Below, piece by piece: positions 12,301 through 24,200 of a stretch of 64,000 nt of DNA. A program made the translations under genes and the position numbers. Under the pieces are notes generated by a model. That model did not search any database. It was not told the DNA's origin and saw only the letters and a program-made list of their open reading frames with translations. The stretch spans positions 503,501 to 567,500 of the forward strand of contig NC_087072.1 in assembly GCF_026151205.1 (NCBI RefSeq), read 5' to 3'. The DNA comes from Bolinopsis microptera (lineage: Eukaryota; Ctenophora; Tentaculata; Lobata; Bolinopsidae). Numbering within the stretch: the stretch's first letter is position 1; the number at the start of each line of letters is the position of its first letter.

Positions 12301-12896
12301 GCATCCGGCACCCTCACAGCTCACGGCTCATATTAATCTTTAGTTTTTGCCCCTCACAGCTCACAGTTCATATTTATCTTTAGTTTTTGCCCCTCACAGC
12401 TCACAGTTCATATTTATATTTAGTTTTTCCCCCTCACAGCTCACGGCTCATATTTATCTTTAGTTTTTGCCCCTCACAGCTCACGGCTCATATTTATCTT
12501 TAGTTTTTGCCCCTCACAGCTCACGGCTCATATTTATATTTAGTTTTTCCCCCTCACAGCTCACAGCTCATATTTATCTTTAGTTTTTGCCCCTCACAGC
12601 TCACAGTTCATATTTATATTTAGTTTTTCCCCCTCACAGCTCACAGCTCATATTTATCTTTAGTTTTTGCCCCTCACAGCTCACAGTTCATATTTATATT
12701 TAGTTTTTCCCCCTCACAGCTCACAGCTCATATTTATCTTTAGTTTTTGCCCCTCACAGCTCACAGTTCATATTTATATTTAGTTTTTCCCCCTCACAGC
12801 TCACAGCTCATATTTATCTTTAGTTTTTGCCCCTCACAGCTCACAGTTCATATTTATATTTAGTTTTTCCCCCTCACAGCTCACGGCTCATATTTA
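12301..12896. repeat. second 40-bp minisatellite, about 15 copies, 80-bp dimer pattern
   Basis: Units of 40 bp contain CCCTCACAGCTCAC, CATATTTAT and TTTAGTTTTT. From about 12540 they alternate between a TATCTTTAGTTTTTGC form and a TATATTTAGTTTTTCC form, giving an 80-bp higher-order unit. Confidence 0.9.
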
Positions 12897-12906
12897 GTTT
12901 CCGTTG

Positions 12907-13080
12907 TTTTACTGAATAAACCTCCAGGGTTTGTGGATCCTATAATTAAACGGTAGGTAACGGTAGTTACTGGTTACTAGGTTACTGGTTACTAGGTTAC
13001 TGGTTACTAGGTTACTGGTTACTAGGTTACTGGTTTTACTGAATAAACCTCCAGGGTTTGTGGATCCTATAAATAAACGG
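12907..13080. repeat. 46-bp flanks duplicated around a GGTTACTGGTTACTA array
   Basis: A 46-bp block containing CTGAATAAACCTCCAGGG and TTTGTGGATCCTATAA is present at 12907-12952 and 13034-13079 with one difference. The interval is filled by GGTTACTGGTTACTA units. It follows the same plan as the other flank-motif-flank loci, with a longer flank and an expanded core. Confidence 0.9.
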
Positions 13081-13659
13081 CAGTTATAATGCACTTTAGG
13101 TGTTCGGTCTGGGACAGGGAGTAGAATGAGTGAGAACTTTTGCGGATTTGATTTGAAACTTTCACAAGTATTAGATACACAATACAGCAATGATATAAAA
13201 GAAAGAAACGACATCATGAGGCATTACGTAGACAATATTGTTAAAAAAATACCAAATGATAAATAAATAAGTAAAGTAAATGTTACAATTTCTGGAGACA
13301 TACCTATTACTGGTAATAACGGGTGATGACAAAAATGGAACTTTTTTCAAATCCTTTCATCGGGTCGATCAATTCATTTGTGGTCAAAATCAATGAAACA
13401 GTGTTCAAATTTGGACAATTTTGAAAAAAATAGTCTATGGCAAACACTCAGAAGCCTCTTGCGGTTGGCACAGAGCACAGAGCTGAGCAATCTCTTTCTT
13501 ACAGCCACTGAAATGGCTTGTACAGTTTATATTAACCCAGACTCACAAACAACACCTCCATCTAAAAACACATGCAATTTCAAAATCATTATTAGAGACA
13601 CTCCCCTTAGTCTTACGAGGGGCTTTCAATCAAGCCAAATACTCGATGCCATTATACTA

Positions 13660-14312
13660 TTATAGTGATGACCCTGTTCACCAAGGATCCACGTAACTGC
13701 TCTGCGCTGGATGCTTTCAACTTTGTTAATTAAGGCAACACTAATTGTTGACCTCTATAGACAACACTGCAATTTTCAAAAAGGCTTCTAATCAGTGCTA
13801 GATAGAATGCCTTCTTTTGTTTACGGTCCTTAATAAACCGCAGAGTTCTTTTCATTAAACGTAGACGTGAACTTTCGAACAGAGGGTGAGTATGTACTCC
13901 TCCCACTTTAGGTCTGTTGCAACAACGACCCCAACATCATTTTTACTCTGGACGAAATCTAGTGCAGATCCATCTAGGGTACAGACTAAAAAGTTCACAG
14001 GGGGAAACACTCAAAATCCCCTTTTCGCTTATTTAGTTAGATATAGTGAGCACTTTGCATTTATTGGGATGAAACTTGATTCTTACCGCCCAACATTGCG
14101 GTCCATTTAATATGTTTGCTTGTAGGATCTCATGGTCGCTCCAGCCCACCATTTTACGCGATATTTTGGTGTCATCGGTATATACTGCTGCTTTTGTACC
14201 TCCATATACGCATTCTGACTTGCCATTAATAAATAGTTTTAAAAACAGAGGTCCTAGAATGGAACCCTTCGGAACCCCTGATTGGACATTCTTATGTTCT
14301 GAACATACACAA
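13660..14312 (-). pseudogene. degenerate LINE reverse transcriptase fragment (palm to thumb)
   Basis: On the minus strand, from 14312 downward, the translation gives SGVPKGSILGPLF, LFINGKSE, then VYTDDTKIS. These are the conserved block before the catalytic site and the (Y/F)xDD box of non-LTR reverse transcriptases. After frame changes, DLKWEEYILTLCSKV and then LCGLLRTVNKRRHSI-like pieces follow, equivalent to the thumb. Several stops and frameshifts interrupt it, and the N-terminal endonuclease is missing. It is a dead retrotransposon copy. The alanine usually seen in YADD is threonine here. Similarity to the relic at 1179-1835 is at domain level only. Confidence 0.8.
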
Positions 14313-15072
14313 TCCTTTGATTACTTCACACTGTTGACGGGGGGGGGGGGGGGGGGCCGGGGGGCTCACTGTTGACGGTCTCTTAGCCAATTTCCGTTCA
14401 GATTGCATTAGGTCGAAATTCTAAAAAGGCTCGAGAATGGATATATTCAATGCTATCTTTACAGAGATCATCTTTTGGTCAATAAAATTTTCAATTTCTC
14501 TTATTATCTGCATTGTGAGAAATGTGTGCAGTCCTCTGCAAGTGCAAGGCGTTTCTATTTGATTTTAACCGCAGTTTTTCCTTTTGGAGACACATCAGAT
14601 AGGTTTCAGAGTCAAACAGGGCGGCTGATCTGATATCTTAATAGTTGGGCGGTCTGTGTGTCTGAGATCATGTATGAAAGTCGTGATGCTGATTTTGAAA
14701 TCTACTCCGACTGCATTAGTAGCCCCCCCCCCCCCCCCCCCTCACTCCCTTATCAGTTTGTGGTGATTGTTTATCAAATCACTTCGTAAATGTGAATTAG
14801 CATTTACAGTTTTAATTTTACAACTTTCAGCAATTGAGCGCTCTTTTTCGGAATAAAACTGATTGATGAAATAAAATGATAATATTATTCAGTATCATGA
14901 TTAATGATTATAGCAATTAGATGTGTAACTTCAGTTTGGAACGCTGCCAACTTATTATTATTATTATTAAATACTAGTAGCAACACTAGACGATAGGTTA
15001 TTTGCGGACGTCACCTCCCCAGATTATAAACACACACTATTTTAAAGTAGAAGACGCTGATCCCCACTTGTA
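14313..15072. other. no gene seen; G and C homopolymers
   Basis: A G tract at about 14340-14356 and a C tract at about 14724-14741 are the only notable features. Confidence 0.4.
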
Positions 15073-15156
15073 TTAGCGAACGTAGTGGTTACTAGGTTAC
15101 TAACTGGTTACTAGTGGTTACTAGGTGGTTACTATGGTTATTAGCGAAGGTAGTGG
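15073..15156. repeat. flank-motif-flank duplication (16-bp flanks)
   Basis: TTAGCGAACGTAGTGG at 15073-15088 is repeated with one change at 15141-15156. The interval is GGTTACTAGGTTACTAACTG-like sequence. Confidence 0.8.
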
Positions 15157-15417
15157 TGCTGTGGTAGTGTATAGGAGGGTATTAGAACTGAACTATCGTT
15201 GTTTGCCTTTGTTACACTCAGGCGGGTTTGTGATGGTATCTAGAGAGTTATTGTATTATTTATACTACTATTATGTTACATCTTACTACTTGTAGTATTA
15301 ATAACACCTATTACAGCACCTTACATCACACAATGCTTATAACATTGGTAACAAAAGGGATGTGACTGTTTGGTAGCATAACACTTCTAATCAAATCACG
15401 GTACATTGCAAGTAGTT

Positions 15418-16580
15418 CTATACCAGGGACAGTGTGGGTGCTGGTGCAGTGAGGGTGCTGGTGCAGTGAGGGTGCTGGTGCAGTGAGGGTACTGGTGCAG
15501 TGAGGGTGCTGGTGCAGTGAGGGTGCTGGTGCAGTGAGGGTGCTGGTGCAGTGAGGGTGCTGGTGCAGTGAGGGTGCTGGTGCAGTGAGGGTGCTGGTGC
15601 AGTGAGGGTGCTGGTGCAGTGAGGGTGCTGGTGCAGTGAGGGTGCTGGTGGAGTGAGGATACTGGTGCAGTGAGGGTGCTGGACACTGGTGCAGTGAGGG
15701 TACTGGTGCAGTGAGGGTACTGGACACTGGTGCAGTGAGGGTACTGGTGCAGTGAGGGTGCTGGACACTGGTGCAGTGAGGGTACTGGTGCAGTGAGGGT
15801 ACTGGACACTGGTGCAGTGAGGGTACTGGTGCAGTGAGGGTGCTGGACACTGGTGCAGTGAGGGTGCTGGTGCAGTGAGGGTACTGGACACTGGTGCAGT
15901 GAGGGTGCTGGTGCAGTGAGGATACTGGTGCAGTGAAGGTACTGGTGCAGTGAAGGTACTGGTGCAGTGAGGGTGCTGGTGCAGTGAGGGTGCTGGTGCA
16001 GTGAGGGTGCTGGTGCAGTGAGGGTGCTGGTGCAGTGAGGGTGCTGGTGCAGTGAGGGTGCTGTTGCAGTGAGTGAAGGTAGTGTTGCAGTGAGGGTGCT
16101 GGTGCAGTGAGGGTGCTGGTGCAGTGAGTGAAGGTAGTGGTGTAGTGAGGGTGCTGGTGCAGTGAGGGTGCTGGACAGTGGACACTGGTGCAGTGAGGGT
16201 GCTGGTGCAGTGAGGATACTGGTGCAGTGAAGGTACTGGTGCAGTGAGGGTACTGGTGCAGTGAGGGTGCTGGTGCAGTGAGGGTGCTGGTGCAGTGAGG
16301 GTGCTGGTGCAGTGAGGGTGCTGGTGCAGTGAGGGTGCTGGTGCAGTGAGGGTGCTGTTGCAGTGAGTGAAGGTAGTGTTGCAGTGAGGGTGCTGGTGCA
16401 GTGAGGGTGCTGGTGCAGTGAGTGAAGGTAGTGGTGTAGTGAGGGTGCTGGTGCAGTGAGGGTGCTGGTGCAGTGAGTGAAGGTAGTGGTGCAGTGAGGG
16501 TGCTGGTGCAGTGAGGGTACTTATACTGGTGCAGTGAGGGTACTGGACACTGGTGCAGTGAGAGTGCTGGTGCATCCTAT
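15418..16580. repeat. 17-bp minisatellite with CTGGTGCAGTGAGGGTG unit
   Basis: About 65 units occur. A 17-bp unit cycles through all frames and, in codon terms, repeats every 17 residues, which creates long Thr/Ala/Pro/His frames on the minus strand (up to 390 codons). Variants with CTGTTGCAGTGAGTGAAGG at 16061 and 16355 show a duplication of about 294 bp. CTGGACACTGGTGCAG variants cluster at 15680-15900. Confidence 0.95.
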
Positions 16581-16740
16581 TCCATGACATATAATATTAA
16601 TTAAGGATATGAAAACATTACCGTCTATATAACTTCCACCGCGTGGGGTTTAAGACTTGAAATACCTCAAGGGACCCATCAGGAAAAAAATTTAGCTTGG
16701 GTAAAATTTTGAACATGATAAAGTTTTGGTGCCTTTTTGG

Positions 16741-17150
16741 TGCTTTTGCGACTTAAAAATCAAAATAACTCTGCTTCTGATTGGAGTAAGGAGCTAAACT
16801 TAGGCAGAATAGGCAGAATAGAATCACTATATTTAGGTAGAGAATAGTTTCAAAGTCCTCAGACTTCAGGTTGTTGAGGAATGTGGCCAAATCCTATTTT
16901 ACGCTCTTGCAAGTAACAATTACAGCACTTAAAATCAAAATAACACGGCTTCTGATTGGAGCTCTAGTAGGAGCTAAATTTGGTCAGCAAAATATTAAAA
17001 ATGATCATATTGAGTGGGGTAAGTCTGGTTTCAAAGTCCTCAGATATCAGGTTGTTGATTTATCAGGTCACACCTAGTCTTACGCTCTCACGAGTAGCAA
17101 TTGATTATTGACGCACTTAATACATCCCGGCTTCTGAGTGGAGTAAGGGT
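16741..17150. repeat. degenerate tandem repeat of about 175 bp, 2-3 copies
   Basis: Blocks such as TTTCAAAGTCCTCAGA, TCAGGTTGTTGA, TTACGCTCT and GGCTTCTGATTGGAG recur in the same order near 16750-16930, 16930-17080 and partially to 17150. This lies immediately upstream of the receptor start codon and may be part of its 5' region. Confidence 0.6.
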
Positions 17151-17202
17151 CTTACTAGAAATTTGTAAATTTGAACTAACTCAACCACCTCCAGTACACG
17201 CA

Positions 17203-20200
17203 ATGGCAGATAAAACCCTCTCCAGTGACATCCGCTTCTTTATGAGCGTCGTGATGTTCCTGATGGCTACCATGGCAACGCTCGGTAACTTTATTATCGT
17301 CTTCCTCTACTGGTCGAAGCCTGCCCTCAAGAAGAACGCTAACCTCCTGATAGCCAACATTGCTGTTGCAGGTCAGTTACTAGGTTACTGGTTACTAGGT
17401 TACTGGTTACTAGGTTACTGGTTACTGGTTACTAGGTTACTGGTTACTAGGTTACTGGTTACTGGGTTACTGGTTACTAGGTTACTGGTTACTAGGTTAC
17501 CTCCTGATAGCCAACATTGCTGTTGCAGGTCAGTTACTACGTTACTGGTTACTAGGTTACTGGTTACTAGGTTACTGGTTACTGGTTACTAGGTTACTGG
17601 TTACTAGGTTACTGGTTACTGGTTACTAGGTTACTAGGTTACTAGGTTACTAGGTTACTAGGTTACTGGTTACTAGGTTACTGGTTACTTGGTTAATGGT
17701 TACTGGGTTACTGGTTACTAGGTTACTAGTTACTACTACTACGTTGTTGCATGTATTTGTATCTTCTTATCTTACCCTCGATATGTGTGCTAAGTTTTGT
17801 ACAAAACTTAGCACACACAACCAAATTGTCATACGTTTTTACATAAAAATAACTCCATTACTGATGTGGAGTGATAATAACTCCATTACTGATGTGGTGT
17901 GATAATAACTCCATTACTGATGTGGTGTGATAATAACTCCATTACTGATGTGGTGTGATAATAACTCCATTACTGATGTGGTGTGATAATAACTCCATTA
18001 CTGATGTGGTGTGATAATAACTCCATTACTGATGTGGTGTGATAATAACTCCATTACTGATGTGGTGTGATAATAACTCCATTACTGATGTGGTGTGATA
18101 ATAACTCCATTACTGATGTGGTGTGATAATAACTCCATTACTGATGTGGTGTGATAATAACTCCATTACTGATGTGGTGTGATAATAACTCCATTACTGA
18201 TGTGGCGTGATAATAACTCCATTACTGATGTGGTGTGATAATAACTCCATTACTGATGTGGTGTGATAATAACTCCATTACTGATGTGATAATAACTCCA
18301 CTATTACAGATATGCTGGTTGGTTTCCTGAGTATGACCGCAGTGGGAGTGTCGATGAGTTTTAACGACTGGGTGTTCGGGAGATCACTGTGCACATTGTC
18401 AGCCTTCCTAGACAACGTCATGTTAGTTACCAGCATGTACCTCATCATGATGATCAGCATAGAGAGGTGGGTACACTTGTTTTGCTAAGTTACTGGTTGC
18501 TAGGTTACTGGTTACTAGGTTACAGGTTACTAGGTTACAAGCTGGTTACTAGGTTACAAGCTGGTTACTAGGTTAATGGTTACTAGGTTACAAGCTGGTT
18601 ACTAGGTCAAGTCAAAAACTGACATAAAGATACATGATATATATTCTATAATGTGCGAGTGTTGCTAGGGAATCAGCTGTGGTTGATATGGAGATACTAG
18701 TAACCTAGTAACCAGTAACCTAGCAACACATTACAAAGCTTTAAAGTACCCTTTTACTGAGATGACGTTATGACACAATATCATGCATAGCATGACCACT
18801 CAGATAATTAAAAACATTGTTATAAGAATATAAGAATAATATTGCAGTACCGTTGTAAAACGTGGTCAGGAAGGCGACTTTTATAATTACTCTAGTAGCA
18901 ATACTTTTATGATGCTCCTTTATAATGCCCTTTTATTAATCTCGCCTAAAAGTTTGCTCACCAATGTCTGAATAAGCATGGTTCTTACGACAAAACTCGA
19001 AACTTTAAAGCTATGTAATGTGTTGCTAGGTTACTGGTTACTAGGTTACTAGTTAAAGCTGTGTAATGTGTTGCTAGGTTACTGGTTACTAGGTTACTAG
19101 TTAAAGCTATGTAATGTGTTGCTAGGTTACTGGTTACTAAGTTACTAGTTAAAGCTGGGTAATGTGGGGAGGGGTGGGCACAGTGGGCAATCTAATAGGG
19201 CATTATGCGGGGGGGGGGGGGTACACTACACTTTGTAGCCAATATTAATTAGTCCACAAATAACATCATGTGCTATCTACTGGTGATCTGAGTGAAGTAC
19301 GAGGGGGGGGGGGGTCGACCCCACTCTCTGCAACCTTATTTCAAAATAAACTTATTCCGACAGGTTGATAAGAATAACAAGGCCTAACGAGTACAGGAAG
19401 AGAGTAACACAGACCGTTACCAAGGTGATGGTTGGGATAGCCTGGGCTGTCAGTGTGGCCCTTTCCAGTCCCCCCGTCTTCGGAGTAGCTACTTACAAGT
19501 AAATTGTTTCCAAATGATCATCAGCTGTCCAACACATTTGCTGCACGAGTGTTACAGATCACTCCATTGATTATTAACGTCTCAACCTCACAACCTCACA
19601 ACCTCACGACCTCACAACCTCACGACCTCACGACCTTACAACCTCACGACCTAACAACCTCCCTACCTCACAACCTCACAACCTCACAACCTCACGACCT
19701 AACAACCTCCGGACCTCCCAACCTCACGACCTCACGACCTCACAACCTCACAACCTCACAACATCAAAACCTCCCAACCTCACGACCTCACAACCTCACA
19801 ACCTCACAACCTCACAACCTCACAACATCAAAACCTCCCAACCTCACAACCTCACAACCTCACGACCTCACAACATCAAAACCTCATAACCTCACAACAT
19901 CAAAACCTCATAACCTCACGACCTCACTCTCAGGTACAGTCCGGCCACGTTCTCCTGCGGTCTGAAGATAGAGGGCTACTTCGCCCCACAATGGTTCCTC
20001 ATCTTCTCCTTGGTCGCTTTCTTCCCTCCTATCATTTGCACCTTCTACTGTTACGGGAACATATTCTACGTGGGGTGGCAGGTGGTGAACAGCAGCCGGT
20101 TCAAACCCGCCAATGTCACTAGTGAGTATTTAACTGTTTTCAGGTAGTGACCCGCCAATGTCACTAGTGAGTATTAAACTGTTTTCAGGTAGTTTCTCTT

Positions 20201-21204
20201 TTAAACTTTACGAATGAACGTTCTTTTCGAATATTATCAAGAATCTTATTGCTCAAATATCGCAGTAATACATAGCAACAAGTAACTATAAAAAGTACTA
20301 AGTATTCTGTAGTACTCGAAGTTGTTGAGCCGTAAGCAATGCCCCAGCAGAAGTGATAGTGACCTCAGTTGACCAGAGGACCACGACAGTACAAGTTAAT
20401 AAGAGGAAGAAGAACATGCCGAAGGGGATGAAGCTCTCCATGTCCATATTTGGGATTGTAGCGCTGGTTCTAGTCTTCAACTTCCCAGTGGTCTGCCTTG
20501 GGCTGCTCATGTATGCTGGTAAGGAAACTTATACTACCTTATATGGGCATCACGTGACACGTTTTACAACACTTGTTGTATATTACATGTCTTATACTAT
20601 GTACAGAAATTCAATTAAATGGCTATTAGCCGGCTGTTTAAGGGCTGTTAGGTATTAGTGCCCCCAAAATGGCTGTTAAGTGTTAGAGGGCTGTTACCGT
20701 AACAACCAGCTAATAATAGCAGGTCGGCATTGCACCTATTTGCCGAGAACTCTGAGTACAGTTTAACCGCTAAATGTTCAGCAACTAACTTGTCCCCTCC
20801 TCAGAAGTAATAACGACCATCCCATTCGAGTTGGGGATGACATTCCACGTGCTGTGGTACGTGCACTCCGCCCTCAACCCACTCATCTTCCTGCTGACAG
20901 TGCCCGACTTCCACCACCACCTCACTCTCCTCCGCAGGTTACACTACTAGTTACCATAGTTACACTACTAGTTACCATAGTTACACTACTAGTTACCATA
21001 GTTACACTACTAGTTACCATAGTTACACTACTAGTTACCATAGTTACACTTCTAGTTACCATAGTTACACTACTAGTTACTGCTGACAGTGCCCGACACC
21101 ACCACCTCACTCTCCTCCGCAGGAACAGCTTCAGACCTAAAGCACAGCCTCGGAACATTGTCATCAGGGACAACCACAGCGACACCTCCGGACGGTGGAA
21201 CTGA
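17203..21204 (+). CDS. rhodopsin-like (class A) G protein-coupled receptor, seven exons
   Basis: Predicted plasma-membrane receptor of about 343 residues; the ligand is unknown. Exons: 17203-17371, 18310-18466, 19364-19498, 19934-20121, 20351-20518, 20805-20937, 21123-21204. All junctions are GT-AG and the phases agree. TM1 has LGNFIIVFLYW, and TM2 (NIAVADMLVGF) is split by intron 1. TM3 begins after the disulphide Cys in RSLCTLSAF and ends in SIERLIRI, so ERL replaces DRY. TM4 has GIAWAVSVALSSPP. TM5 has FFPPIICTFYCYG. TM6 has LVFNFPVVC without the usual CWxP Trp. TM7 has HSALNPLIF (NPxxF). The ATG at 17203 opens the frame just before TM1; an upstream TTG in frame is not needed. Intron 6 and parts of introns 1 and 4 show duplicated exon-intron junctions. 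The last exon is the first unit of a 63-bp array. Amine or peptide receptor subfamily cannot be decided. Confidence 0.85.
17372..17740. repeat. intron 1 minisatellite of GGTTACTGGTTACTA units with an embedded exon-end copy
   Basis: Units of 15 bp fill the 5' half of intron 1. At 17499-17528 the array contains a second copy of the exon 1 end (CTCCTGATAGCCAACATTGC...) with its donor GTCAGTTACTA. Confidence 0.9.
17855..18300. repeat. 28-bp minisatellite at the 3' end of intron 1
   Basis: About 15 units of ATAACTCCATTACTGATG plus TGGTGTGATA occur. The last, truncated unit runs into the acceptor CTATTACAG at 18301-18309, so the array abuts the splice site. Confidence 0.95.
18480..18606. repeat. 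intron 2 GGTTACTGGTTACTA-type array
   Basis: Degenerate GTTACTAGGTTAC and GCTGGTTACTAGGTTACAA units lie just downstream of the exon 2 donor. Reverse-orientation units (TAGTAACCTAGTAACC) occur near 18696-18724. Confidence 0.8.
19010..19165. repeat. intron 2 tandem repeat of about 60 bp, three copies
   Basis: Each unit combines TAAAGCT(A/G)TGTAATGTGTTGC with TAGGTTACTGGTTACTA. G homopolymers follow at about 19208-19221 and 19302-19314. Confidence 0.8.
19575..19932. repeat. 9-bp ACCTCACAA minisatellite ending at the exon 4 acceptor
   Basis: Around 40 units of ACCTCACAA or ACCTCACGA occupy most of intron 3 and run directly into CACTCTCAG, the acceptor at 19933. The pyrimidine-rich strand therefore serves as the polypyrimidine region. 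Confidence 0.9.
20110..20196. repeat. tandem duplication of the exon 4 / intron 4 junction
   Basis: CCGCCAATGTCACTAGTGAG and the following intron bases through TTTTCAGGTAGT appear at 20108-20150 and again at 20152-20194. This gives two potential donor sites (20122 and about 20166). The first keeps the receptor frame with exon 5. Confidence 0.85.
20892..21122. repeat. exon-end duplication around a GTTACCATAGTTAC array (intron 6)
   Basis: The 46-bp exon 6 end at 20892-20937 is repeated at 21081-21122 with a 4-base deletion. The interval 20938-21080 consists of about seven units of GTTACCATAGTTACACTAC plus TA. The upstream copy provides the donor and the downstream copy the acceptor. Confidence 0.9.
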
Positions 21205-24200
21205 TAGGACCTTATTAACATTGTCATCAGGGACAACCACAGCGACACCTCCGGACGGTGGAACTGATAGGACCTTATTAACATTGTCATCAGGGACAAC
21301 CACAGCGACACCTCCGGACGGCGGAACTGATAGGACCTTATTAACATTGTCATCAGGGACAACCACAGCGACACCTCCGGACGGTGGAACTGATAGGAAC
21401 TTATTAACATTGTCATCAGGGACAACCACAGCGACACCTCCGGACGGTGGAACTGGTAGGACCTTATTAACATTGTCATCAGGGACAACCACAGCGACAC
21501 CTCCGGACGGTGGAACTGATAGGACCTTATTAACATTGTCATCAGGGACAACCACAGCGACACCTCCGGCCGATGGAACTGATAGGACCTTATTAACATT
21601 GTCATCATGGACAACCACAGCGACACCTCCGGACGGTGGAACTGATAGGACCTTATTAACATTGTCATCAGGGACAACCACAGCGACACCTCCGGACGGT
21701 GGAACTGATAGGACCTTATTAACATTGTCATCAGGGACAACCACAGCGACACCTCCGGACGGCGGAACTGATAGGACCTTATTAACATTGTCATCAGGGA
21801 CAACCACAGCGACACCTCCGGCCGATCGAACTGATAGGACCTTATTAACATTGTCATCAGGGACAACCACAGCGACACCTCCGGACGGTGGAACTGATAG
21901 GACCTTATTAACATTGTCATCAGGGACAACCACAGCGACACCTCCAGACGGTGGAACTGATAGGACCTTATTAACATTGTCATCAGGGACAACCACAGCG
22001 ACACCTCCGGCCGATGGAACTGATAGGACCTTATTAACATTGTCATCAGGGACAACCACAGCGACACCTCCGGACGATGGAACTGATAGGATCTTATTAA
22101 CATTGTCATCAGGGACAACCACAGCGACACCTCCGGACGGTGGAACTGATAGGACCTTATTAACATTGTCATCAGGGACAACCACAGCGACACCTCCGGA
22201 CGGTGGAACTGATAGGACCTTATTAACATTGTCATCAGGGACAACCACAGCGACACCTCCGGACGATGGAACTGATAGGACCTTATTAACATTGTCATCA
22301 GGGACAACCACAGCGACACCTCCGGCCGATGGAACTGATAGGACCTTATTAACATTGTCATCAGGGACAACCACAGCGACACCTCCGGACGATGGAACTG
22401 ATAGGATCTTATTAACATTGTCATCAGGGACAACCACAGCGACACCTCCGGACGGTGGAACTGATAGGACCTTATTAACATTGTCATCAGGGACAACCAC
22501 AGCGACACCTCCGGACGATGGAACTGATAGGACCTTATTAACATTGTCATCAGGGACAACCACAGCGACACCTCCGGACGATGGAACTGATAGGACCTTA
22601 TTAACATTGTAATCAGGGACAACCACAGCGACACCTCCGGACGGTGGAACTGATAGGACCTTATTAACATTGTCATCAGGGACAACCACAGCGACACCTC
22701 CGGACGGTGGAACTGATAGGACCTTATTAACATTGTCATCAGGGACAACCACAGCGACACCTCCGGACGGTGGAACTGATAGGACCTTATTAACATTGTC
22801 ATCAGGGACAACCACAGCGACACCTCCGGACGATGGAACCGATAGGACCTTATTAACATTGTCATCAGGGACAACCACAACGACACCTCCGGATGGTGGA
22901 ACTGATAGGACCTTATTAACATTGTCATCAGGGACAACCACAGCGACACCTCCGGACGGTGGAACTGATAGGACCTTATTAACATTGTCATCAGGGACAA
23001 CCACAGCGACACCTCCGGACGGTGGAACTGATAGGACCTTATTAACATTGTCATCAGGGACAACCACAACGACACCTCCGGATGGTGGAACTGATAGGAC
23101 CTTATTAACATTGTCATCAGGGACAACCACAGCGACACCTCCGGACGGTGGAACTGATAGGACCTTATTAACATTGTCATCAGGGACAACCACAGCGACA
23201 CCTCCGGACGGTGGAACTGATAGGACCTTATTAACATTGTCATCAGGGACAACCACAGCGACACCTCCGGACGGTGGAACTGATAGGACCTTATTAACAT
23301 TGTCATCAGGGACAACCACAGCGACACCTCCGGACGATGGAACTGATAGGACCTTATTAACATTGTCATCAGGGACAACTACAGCGACACATCCGGATGG
23401 TGGAACTGATAGGACCTTATTAACATTGTCATCAGGGACAACCACAGCGACACCTCCGGACGGTGGAACTGATAGGACCTTATTAACATTGTCATCAGGG
23501 ACAACCACAACGACACCTCCGGACGATGGAACTGATAGGACCTTATTAACATTGTCATCAGGGACAACCACAGCGACACCTCCGGACGGCGGAACTGATA
23601 GGACCTTATTAACATTGTCATCAGGGACAACCACAGCGACACCTCCGGACGGTGGAACTGATAGGACCTTATTAACATTGTCATCAGGGACAACCACAGC
23701 GACACCTCCGGACGATGGAACTGATAGGACCTTATTAACATTGTCATCAGGGACAACCACAGCGACACCTCCGGACGGTGGAACTGATAGGACCTTATTA
23801 ACATTGTCATTAGGGACAACCACAGCGACACCTCCGGACGGTGGAACTGATAGGACCTTATTAACATTGTCATCAGGGACAACCACAGCGACACCTCCGA
23901 ACGATGGAATTGATAGGACCTTATTAACATTGTCATCAGGGACAACCTAAGCGACACCTCCGGACGGTGGAACTGATAGGACCTTATTAACATTGTCATC
24001 AGGGACAACCACAGCGACACCTCCGGACGGTGGAACTGATAGGACCTTATTAACATTGTCATCAGGGACAACCACAGCGACACCTCCGGACGATGGAACT
24101 GATAGGACCTTATTAACATTGTCATCAGGGACAACCACAGCGACACCTCCGGACGGTGGAACTGATAGGACCTTATTAACATTGTCATTAGGGACAACCA

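Noticed and set aside
15326-16590. Minus-strand frames of 390, 174 and 137 codons rich in Thr, Pro, His
   Set aside because: All three frames of the 17-bp minisatellite give the same rotating peptide, so the openness comes from the repeat. No coding evidence.
19504-19965. 153-codon Thr/Ser/Pro/His frame
   Set aside because: It lies over the ACCTCACAA array in intron 3 and overlaps the real exon 4 in another frame.
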